Positions 1-5,053 of a stretch of 5,053 bases of DNA are shown here, piece after piece. Every line of letters starts with the position of its first letter. Positions within the stretch are counted from its first letter, which is position 1. The DNA is taken from positions 1-5,053 of the forward strand of contig CANHUW010000116.1 in NCBI GenBank assembly GCA_947463975.1, given 5' to 3'. A model generated the notes under the pieces. The model had not been told where the DNA came from and did not search any database. It saw only the letters and a list, made by a program, of their open reading frames with translations. Position numbers and translations under genes: made by a program. The DNA comes from Bacteroidota bacterium (lineage in GTDB: Bacteria; Bacteroidota; Bacteroidia; Chitinophagales; Chitinophagaceae).

Positions 1-3000
1 TTATTACTTAATAATTGAACTCTTTCAATACCTGGCGGAATAACATAATTTACTGGAGTTCTACTTCCATTTTCTTCTACGCTTACGGCCAATGTGTTCA
101 TGGTTGTATTGTTACTTACAGGAAGTGCTTTATATTCTCCAGTAGTATCAATTTCATAAACAAATTGTCTCCATTGATTTCTTACTAAATCTAATTTAGC
201 AAAACGTAAAGTCACCGAATCTTCGAATCCTGTTAAATACATTCTAATAAATCGAATAGACTTAAAGTCTCTAATGCCGCCATAACTATTGGAGAAGGAT
301 TTAATAGGCACTCTAAATAAGTACCAATTTTCTTGTGATTTAGATCCATCCGCTAATGTTACATTCACTGTTTTAGAATCGGTCACATACCTTGTAGAAC
401 CAACGGCTAGTTTATTTTTCTGTAAATCAATTTCGTATTCAAAATAAGCTTCTGTTTCGTTTAAGGTATTATCTCTATTTAAATCTTCATTATCCGGAAG
501 TAATGTTGCAGCACTACTAAACTGGCTAGTACCCGCCAAAGCTGAGTTGCCTTGTGGATTATTGAAATACTTATATCTACCTAGAATGCCTGTCTTATTG
601 ACATCATAACTTGGATCACGATACCATACATAGTTATCCGCAGAAGGGTCTTTTAAAATTTGTTGCGCTAAACTAGCATTGGGGATTTTATTGATTAGAT
701 AAGCTCTTTTATTTGCTTCTTCTGTATCATTCATTCCATCAAAACCAACGTCTTGGTATTTTCTATCCTCCGGATTATTACTAAATGCATTAGTTACTTG
801 AATGGGGTTTACAGGCACATAACCCCAGGTTGAACTATCAATACTTGCTGGAATTGTAGGAGTAGGCATTCCGTTTTCATAAAATCTTCTGCCGTCTCTT
901 AAGATATCCTCACTAACATTACCCAAGTTTAAAATCAATTTACCCTTTGTGGCAGGTGATTTAATAAAAGGATCCTGTACCCAAAATTCTACATATTCAA
1001 TAATGTTCGTTTCAAAATCCGTCTGATCTAATGAACGCATAATACCACCCCATTTAGCAGCAGGATTATTTAATTTTCCATTCGCGTCTAAATTTTTATA
1101 ATCATAGTTGTAAGGGCCTCTTTCTTTAGGATAGTAGCTAATATCAAAAGTAGGTAATTGTACATCTGTGATATTCGTTGTTTTTTGTGGAAATAATTCA
1201 TTGGTAAATACCTGTCTTACCCTTGGATCACTTAAGTCAGCTAAGTTTTCTGCAACAGGATTATTACCACTATTCTTGTCTTGTAAAGTAGGCTCAATGG
1301 TATACCATGCCAATCTTGATCTGCTAAAATTATAGTTTACAGAATCTGATACAGCATCTGTAGTATACCTATCCAATGGTGTAGATGCCAAGGCCCAAGC
1401 TGTAAATGGAAATCTTAAATCAATATTCGTTCTTGCAGCTTCAAAATCATCCAAGTATACAAGACCAGCAGCACCTCTTCCTATTTGTTGCGCATGATCA
1501 GGTTTTAAAAAGGCTGCCTCACCATAGGCAGTTAAATAGGATTGCGCTTTGGTGGAATAAAAAGGTAATTTATTTAAGGCTCTAGTTAATCCTGGTAATG
1601 CTGCTTTATAGTTAAAATCAACTCCATACATAGAATTTTTAATGGGGTCTGATCCAAAATTTGTTTTTGTAAAAAACGGACGCTCCGTTAATCTCGTCGA
1701 AGAAAACCCAAAATTAAAATTCTTACTAGCCACATAATCTAAGCGCAAAGCTCTAAAGCCTCTTTCTTGAAAACCGAATCCAATATTATTTTCAAAAGAC
1801 ACATTCACTGGAATATTAGAACTTAAAATTCCTGGATTGATAATTCTAACCGTACCCGATCCATAATCCACCATGTAATCCAAACCTTCTTTTAAAATTT
1901 GACCACCCGCTCTTACACTAACAGAGCCAGGAGGAACATTGAATGCATTTAAACTAATTTCAGCGCCTCCGCTACTTCCTTTAACTTGACCCTCCATCAC
2001 AAACCTATTTAGATTCGCATAGGTTTGTGCTTCTGCTTTAATATTGCGGTATAATTGAGGATAAATATACTTTTTTGATATATTGGTATCAAGCCCTTTG
2101 AAAGCTACATCTTGCAAATCTTTACCAAATGGCTCTAGATAAGGAAAGACAATTCTGCCCATTCTTGAAATCACTGTATAGCCTTCCACAAAGTCAAACA
2201 CCCCATCAGGTTGTGGATCATTTCTATTATTTAATCTATCTAAATTCAATAATTTAATTAACGATTTTCCTTCCGATGCTTTATTGGTAACAGGCATATA
2301 TCTTTTTAAACCCGCACTTGGTTCTTCGTATAAAATATTTAATTGAAAATCTTGTTGTTGAATCTGCCCAAATAAATCTAATGAATAAACGTTCTTCATC
2401 ATTAAATCCCAAATAGGCAAATCTGTTCTTTGCGTAGTAGCTTTCAATAATTTCAAAAACAATATTTGTTGTACCCCTTTATTTTGATCCAACGCGATAT
2501 TCTCAGAGAATTCACCCACTTGAAATACTTTACCATTATACGCATATTGGAATGCAACCCCCAATACTTCATCAGGTTGAAGCGGAATGTTTAAGGAAAG
2601 AAATCCTATTTGAGGATTAAAGAAATATTCATTCTCTGTTAATTTTCTTGCAAAAGTTCTCTCATAATCTTCCGCTGATCTCATCCCTTCCATGGTTAAC
2701 ACACTGGAAACGGAAGCAGGATTTCTCGAACTAGCATTATTGATTAATTTGGAGTATAAAGCATTGGCACTATTATCAGGCAATTGATCGTTGATATTAT
2801 TTGATCCAATTGGTATAGTTCTATAATTTGTTTTATGTGGAGCAGGTTCACCTATATCCATCAATCCCACCACATCTCTTGCATTGGTGGTTTGGCCATT
2901 TCTATTGGTAACCCATACCTCAATTCTTTTTATTTGAGCTTGAGAATTAATCAATGGCAAATTAGCCATTGAACTATTAAAAGTATTTCTAAAATATTGC

Positions 3001-3920
3001 GACAGTAAAAAGTGTCTGTTTTCTTCGTAATCATCTAATCTTTTTTGGAAACGCTGTGTACTTGCTCCACCAGACATCGCCATACTTTGTCTTTGAGATT
3101 TTTGGTTGGCTAAAGCTGCAGTAATAAATAATTTACCAAATTGTAATTGCGTTTTTACACCAAATAAATTTTGTGTACTCGGAATTAAAACACTTCTTGA
3201 AATATAATTGATATTCCCCGCTTCAATCAATTTTACAATCTCATCTTTCTTCCCTTTATAGCTTAGTCTAATTTGATTGTCAAATCCTAAATTAGATAAG
3301 GAGTTAAGATTGATAGGAAACTTTAATTTATCACCAATACTGGCATTCATACTAAAATTGGTATTGGCATCAAAATCAAATCCACCATTTCTTCTGGCCC
3401 TTTCTGGCAAAGTTGGATTATCTACTTTTTGTCCTTGATAACCTGCTCTTATATTGATTTCTCCAACAGGCTTGATATCTATTTTCAAATCTGAACCTGT
3501 CTTTCCAAACAATCTATCAAAATAACTATCAAATACTTTTACTTTAGGTCTTGTGACTCTTCTGTTCAATACCCCTAAGGAATTTGCTCTTTGCTGAAAA
3601 TAAGCTTGCTCATCTTTTCTGGTTTTGATTTTCCAAAATTCATCAAAGGTTAAGGTATTTGGATTGCGCAAAAATTTATTGCCAATATATTCACCTACCT
3701 GATAAGTTTTAGTAGCAGGATCATACTCCACTCTTTTCTTTACCAAACTAGTATCTCGAATATCAAATGGATTATTACTTGATTGATTTAAAAAATCAAC
3801 TCTTCTATCTTTGATGGGATATCTTACAGTATCTTTTTCATTTTGTTTAGCCTGCGCAAAGCCTTGTATACTTATTAAAAGTAGACATGAAAATGTTATT
3901 AGTTTGCGGAGAGATTTCAA
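1..3920 (-). CDS. sprA: SprA, type IX secretion outer-membrane translocon (N-terminal part, cut by window edge)
   Basis: SprA (Sov in Porphyromonas) is the very large single-chain outer-membrane beta-barrel through which type IX secretion substrates leave the cell; it is also needed for gliding. The window shows 1306 codons in one open frame without interruption, about half of the usual roughly 2400 aa, and the gene continues past base 1. A signal peptide (1-24) is followed by the family's conserved N-terminus, DTVRYPIKDRR (30-40) and NPFDIRD. Further family-like blocks are KRLDDYEENRHFLLSQYFR (about 292-310), WDLMMKNVYSL (504-514), VYLDDFE (821-827), RLAWYTIEP (869-877), PDNEDLNRDNTLNETEAYF (1142-1160) and NYVIPPGIERVQ (1291-1302). 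Those around 330-510 and 974 onward look like two copies of the SprA N-terminal domain. I chose the TTG at 3920-3918 because no ATG occurs in frame before codon 191. The gene lies 24 nt after ruvA, probably in one operon. Identity rests on recalled family motifs, not a search. Confidence 0.95.
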   Translation of the reverse strand, partial: MKSLRKLITFSCLLLISIQGFAQAKQNEKDTVRYPIKDRRVDFLNQSSNNPFDIRDTSLVKKRVEYDPATKTYQVGEYIGNKFLRNPNTLTFDEFWKIKTRKDEQAYFQQRANSLGVLNRRVTRPKVKVFDSYFDRLFGKTGSDLKIDIKPVGEINIRAGYQGQKVDNPTLPERARRNGGFDFDANTNFSMNASIGDKLKFPINLNSLSNLGFDNQIRLSYKGKKDEIVKLIEAGNINYISRSVLIPSTQNLFGVKTQLQFGKLFITAALANQKSQRQSMAMSGGASTQRFQKRLDDYEENRHFLLSQYFRNTFNSSMANLPLINSQAQIKRIEVWVTNRNGQTTNARDVVGLMDIGEPAPHKTNYRTIPIGSNNINDQLPDNSANALYSKLINNASSRNPASVSSVLTMEGMRSAEDYERTFARKLTENEYFFNPQIGFLSLNIPLQPDEVLGVAFQYAYNGKVFQVGEFSENIALDQNKGVQQILFLKLLKATTQRTDLPIWDLMMKNVYSLDLFGQIQQQDFQLNILYEEPSAGLKRYMPVTNKASEGKSLIKLLNLDRLNNRNDPQPDGVFDFVEGYTVISRMGRIVFPYLEPFGKDLQDVAFKGLDTNISKKYIYPQLYRNIKAEAQTYANLNRFVMEGQVKGSSGGAEISLNAFNVPPGSVSVRAGGQILKEGLDYMVDYGSGTVRIINPGILSSNIPVNVSFENNIGFGFQERGFRALRLDYVASKNFNFGFSSTRLTERPFFTKTNFGSDPIKNSMYGVDFNYKAALPGLTRALNKLPFYSTKAQSYLTAYGEAAFLKPDHAQQIGRGAAGLVYLDDFEAARTNIDLRFPFTAWALASTPLDRYTTDAVSDSVNYNFSRSRLAWYTIEPTLQDKNSGNNPVAENLADLSDPRVRQVFTNELFPQKTTNITDVQLPTFDISYYPKERGPYNYDYKNLDANGKLNNPAAKWGGIMRSLDQTDFETNIIEYVEFWVQDPFIKSPATKGKLILNLGNVSEDILRDGRRFYENGMPTPTIPASIDSSTWGYVPVNPIQVTNAFSNNPEDRKYQDVGFDGMNDTEEANKRAYLINKIPNASLAQQILKDPSADNYVWYRDPSYDVNKTGILGRYKYFNNPQGNSALAGTSQFSSAATLLPDNEDLNRDNTLNETEAYFEYEIDLQKNKLAVGSTRYVTDSKTVNVTLADGSKSQENWYLFRVPIKSFSNSYGGIRDFKSIRFIRMYLTGFEDSVTLRFAKLDLVRNQWRQFVYEIDTTGEYKALPVSNNTTMNTLAVSVEENGSRTPVNYVIPPGIERVQLLSN
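1998..2029. repeat. Perfect 10-bp inverted repeat inside sprA
   Basis: CACAAACCTA at 1998-2007 is the exact reverse complement of TAGGTTTGTG at 2020-2029, with a 12-nt spacer. In the sprA mRNA this could form a 10-bp stem with four G-C pairs and a 12-nt loop. It lies wholly inside coding sequence (AQTYANLNRFV, about residues 631-641), so the protein sequence may be the main constraint. I see no T-tract next to it and no sign that it is a terminator. A function is not established, and a chance repeat of this size in several kilobases of AT-rich DNA is possible. Confidence 0.5.
3849..3920 (-). other. Sec signal peptide of SprA
   Basis: The first 24 codons encode a typical Sec signal. It has a basic n-region with Lys2, Arg5 and Lys6, a hydrophobic core (LITFSCLLLISI, 7-18), and a c-region GFAQA that fits cleavage after Ala24 (A-Q-A, with small residues at -3 and -1). 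Cys12 sits inside the hydrophobic core and is not preceded by a lipobox in the right place, so a lipoprotein signal is unlikely. The signal fits an outer-membrane protein exported through SecYEG. It is also the main support for the TTG start, because any later start would remove it. Confidence 0.85.
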
Positions 3921-3944
3921 GTTGTGTAAAATAGATTGAAAGGT
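3918..3944 (-). promoter_or_regulatory. sprA translation start region with TTG start codon
   Basis: Between the ruvA TAA and the SprA signal peptide lie eight sense codons and no ATG or GTG. The TTG at 3920-3918 directly precedes Lys-Ser-Leu-Arg-Lys and the hydrophobic core, so it is the natural start. There is no Shine-Dalgarno sequence. The leader is A/T-rich with an A at -3, as is usual in Bacteroidota. The short distance to the ruvA stop leaves room for translational coupling, which is an inference. An ATT five codons upstream is the only other near-cognate start that would keep the signal peptide, and it is less likely. Confidence 0.6.
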
Positions 3945-4541
3945 TTAACAATTTTTAAGTGCTAACTTAATAAGACCTTCCAAGCTCACATCATTTCCTT
4001 CTGATTGTATAACTTTATCAATCGCTTTTTCAGCAACAGATTTTTGTATACCTAAAGCAACCAATGCTTGTAATGCGTCTTGATGAGGAGAAGATTGTGT
4101 AAATGTTCCCACGCCAGCATGACTGCTAGAAGCTGTAGGCATTTTAGCTAATTTATCTTTTAACTCTAAAACCAATCTTTCTGCAGACTTTTTACCAATC
4201 CCTTTTATTTGTTCTAATTTTCTAGCTTCCCCATTTACAATGGCACGAATAATTTCTTCTGGCAACATTCCAGACAACATCATTCTTGCGGTACTCGCAC
4301 CCACTCCAGAAACACTAATTAATTGTAAAAACAAATCCTTTTCTTGTTGCTCATAAAATCCAAAAAGTACTTGAGCATTTTCAGTAATATGCAAATAGGT
4401 ATGTAATAGACCTTTTTCCTTTTTTGAAATAGCTTCATAGGTATGAAAACTAATATTCACCTCATAGCCAACTCCGTTTACATCAATTATCAATTTAGCT
4501 GGAGTTACTTGAACAAAATTACCTTGTAGAAATGCGATCAT
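3945..4541 (-). CDS. ruvA: Holliday junction branch migration protein RuvA
   Basis: RuvA binds four-way DNA junctions in the cytoplasm and loads the RuvB helicase ring to drive branch migration in recombinational repair. The 198-aa product has the normal family length (about 190-205). Domain I, the OB fold, spans about 1-63 and opens with MIAFLQG, followed by DVNGVGYEV (20-28). Domain II carries two helix-hairpin-helix motifs, LISVSGVGASTA (74-85) and IKGIGKKSAERL (112-123), which contact DNA backbones. A flexible Ser/Thr/Gly/Pro-rich linker (about 134-152) leads to domain III (about 154-198, ALQALVALGIQ...), which binds RuvB. The acidic-pin pair, Glu-Asp in E. coli (55-56), reads Glu54-Asn55 here. 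The ATG at 4541-4539 matches the standard RuvA N-terminus. No ruvB or ruvC is nearby, as is common in Bacteroidota. sprA follows after 24 nt in the same reading frame. Confidence 0.97.
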   Translation of the reverse strand: MIAFLQGNFVQVTPAKLIIDVNGVGYEVNISFHTYEAISKKEKGLLHTYLHITENAQVLFGFYEQQEKDLFLQLISVSGVGASTARMMLSGMLPEEIIRAIVNGEARKLEQIKGIGKKSAERLVLELKDKLAKMPTASSSHAGVGTFTQSSPHQDALQALVALGIQKSVAEKAIDKVIQSEGNDVSLEGLIKLALKNC

Positions 4542-4548
4542 ATACCCT

Positions 4549-4556
4549 CAAAAATA
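4549..4556 (-). promoter_or_regulatory. Candidate -7 promoter element for ruvA-sprA
   Basis: On the minus strand TATTTTTG matches the Bacteroidota -7 consensus TAnnTTTG at every fixed position and ends 7 nt before the ruvA ATG. If it is used, transcription would begin within a few bases of the start codon, giving a nearly leaderless mRNA. I find no TTG at the expected -33 spacing; the nearest upstream TTG on this strand is only 9 nt away. Part of the match comes from a run of T, so chance is a real alternative. An alternative -7-like element, TTAGTTTG, lies farther upstream near 4623-4630. Confidence 0.35.
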
Positions 4557-4570
4557 ACACTAAAGCAAGT

Positions 4571-4607
4571 AAAAATGAGGCATTTGGGCGGATTCTTAGC
4601 CATTTTT
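4571..4607. repeat. Weak 7-bp dyad in the divergent ruvA/fabH intergenic region
   Basis: AAAAATG at 4571-4577 pairs with CATTTTT at 4601-4607. Two further G-C pairs are possible inside after a 2-nt bulge (GC 4580-4581 with GC 4599-4600). The arms are mostly A/T and the loop is long, so a stable hairpin or a terminator is unlikely. The position between two divergent starts would suit an operator, but nothing else supports this. The rest of the 100-bp gap holds only the candidate -7 elements. Confidence 0.2.
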
Positions 4608-4610
4608 TTG

Positions 4611-4618
4611 GATATTTG
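4611..4618 (+). promoter_or_regulatory. Candidate -7 promoter element for fabH
   Basis: GATATTTG matches five of the six fixed positions of the Bacteroidota -7 consensus TAnnTTTG, with G in place of the first T. It ends 23 nt before the fabH ATG, which would leave a short A-rich leader typical of the phylum. A possible -33 element, TTTG at 4583-4586, lies 24 nt upstream, somewhat farther than the usual 17-23 nt. Because fabH is divergent from ruvA, some promoter is expected in this gap, and this is the best plus-strand candidate. Confidence 0.35.
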
Positions 4619-4641
4619 TAGACCAAACTAAAAAATGATCT

Positions 4642-5053
4642 ATGTCGAATGCTATGAAAGCAGCTATTACTTGTGTTGGAGGCTATGTTCCAGAGACCAA
4701 ATTAACCAATTTTGACTTGGAGAAAATGGTGGATACCAATGATGAGTGGATTAGAACCAGAACCGGAATATCAGAAAGAAGAATATTAAGAGAACCAGGC
4801 AAGGCAAGTTCAGATATGGCGGTGAAAGCCATCGAGGAAATTTTACGTAAAAAGAACTTAGACCCATTAGAAATAGATTGTATCATTTGTGCTACAGTAA
4901 CCCCAGATATGATTTTTCCAGCTACAGCAAATATCATTGGAGATAAGGTAGGTGCAAAAAATGCTTTTGGATTTGATTTGGGAGCTGCTTGTAGTGGCTT
5001 CTTATTTGCATTAAATACAGGTGCAGCATTTGTTGAAACTGGTAAATATAAAA
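4642..5053 (+). CDS. fabH: Beta-ketoacyl-ACP synthase III (N-terminal part, cut by window edge)
   Basis: FabH condenses acetyl-CoA or a branched acyl-CoA with malonyl-ACP in the cytoplasm, the first step of type II fatty acid synthesis. The window holds 137 codons of a protein that is usually about 320-335 aa. Visible family blocks are GGYVPETKLTN (13-23), LEKMVDTNDEWIRTRTGISER (26-46, including the Trp and Arg that line the CoA pocket), CATVTPD (83-89) and FDLGAACSGFLFAL (111-124), where Cys117 (codon 4990-4992) is the active-site nucleophile. The His and Asn of the Cys-His-Asn triad lie beyond the window. The ATG at 4642 gives an N-terminus about as long as other Bacteroidota FabH proteins, and an in-frame TGA at 4636 blocks any earlier start. 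ATG at 4654 would also work and matches the E. coli length. The gene is divergent from ruvA across 100 bp. Some genomes carry several FabH-like paralogues, so a specialised KASIII remains possible. Confidence 0.93.
   Translation, partial: MSNAMKAAITCVGGYVPETKLTNFDLEKMVDTNDEWIRTRTGISERRILREPGKASSDMAVKAIEEILRKKNLDPLEIDCIICATVTPDMIFPATANIIGDKVGAKNAFGFDLGAACSGFLFALNTGAAFVETGKYK

Noticed and set aside
1..3. TAA-like triplets (tta tta) on the minus strand at the left edge, which could look like the end of sprA
   Set aside because: They are out of the sprA frame. In frame the sequence reads ...VQLLSN and continues past base 1, and homologues have about a thousand more residues.
3862..3920. SprA as a lipoprotein through Cys12
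   Set aside because: Cys12 is in the middle of the hydrophobic core with TFS before it, not after a lipobox. The AQA site at 22-24 fits signal peptidase I.
3921..3944. Possible terminator or separate promoter between ruvA and sprA
   Set aside because: The 24-nt gap has no inverted repeat, no T-tract after a stem and no TAnnTTTG match, so co-transcription is the simplest reading.
4683..4937. 84-codon open frame on the minus strand opposite fabH
   Set aside because: It lies entirely antisense to the strongly conserved fabH coding sequence, matches no family I recognise, and has no start context or promoter of its own. It is a shadow frame.
1..5053. A novel defence, mobile or secretion-linked system
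   Set aside because: All three genes belong to well-known families, coding sequence fills almost the whole window, and there are no direct repeats, insertion-sequence ends, tRNA or CRISPR units.

Overview
This AT-rich window holds the 5' parts or whole of three genes from a member of the Bacteroidota. The lineage call rests on four things: a large SprA (type IX secretion / gliding) protein, found essentially only in that phylum; no Shine-Dalgarno sequence before any of the genes; A/T-rich start regions; and TAnnTTTG-like promoter elements. The protein sequences look like Chitinophagales/Sphingobacteriales, but I cannot place the organism more precisely without a search.

Layout. Bases 1-3920 (minus strand) are the first 1306 codons of sprA, which runs off the left edge. 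I translated it codon by codon and found no stop or frameshift. Bases 3945-4541 (minus strand) are a complete ruvA (198 aa). The 24-nt gap to sprA has no terminator, so the two probably share a transcript. Bases 4542-4641 are a 100-bp divergent intergenic region with candidate -7 elements on both strands. From 4642 to the right edge (plus strand) are the first 137 codons of fabH, including the catalytic cysteine.

How the genes relate. They serve unrelated housekeeping and envelope roles. RuvA is the Holliday-junction-binding subunit of RuvAB. SprA is the outer-membrane translocon of the type IX secretion system. FabH (beta-ketoacyl-ACP synthase III) starts fatty acid synthesis. The ruvA-sprA linkage recurs in Bacteroidota and looks like conserved synteny rather than a functional pair.

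I see no mobile element, CRISPR array, RNA gene or novel multi-gene system. The points worth a second look are local: sprA apparently lacks any usable ATG and must start at TTG; ruvA and sprA share one frame separated by a single TAA; one RuvA acidic-pin residue is replaced by Asn; the visible mature part of SprA has no cysteine; and there is a perfect 10-bp inverted repeat inside sprA.
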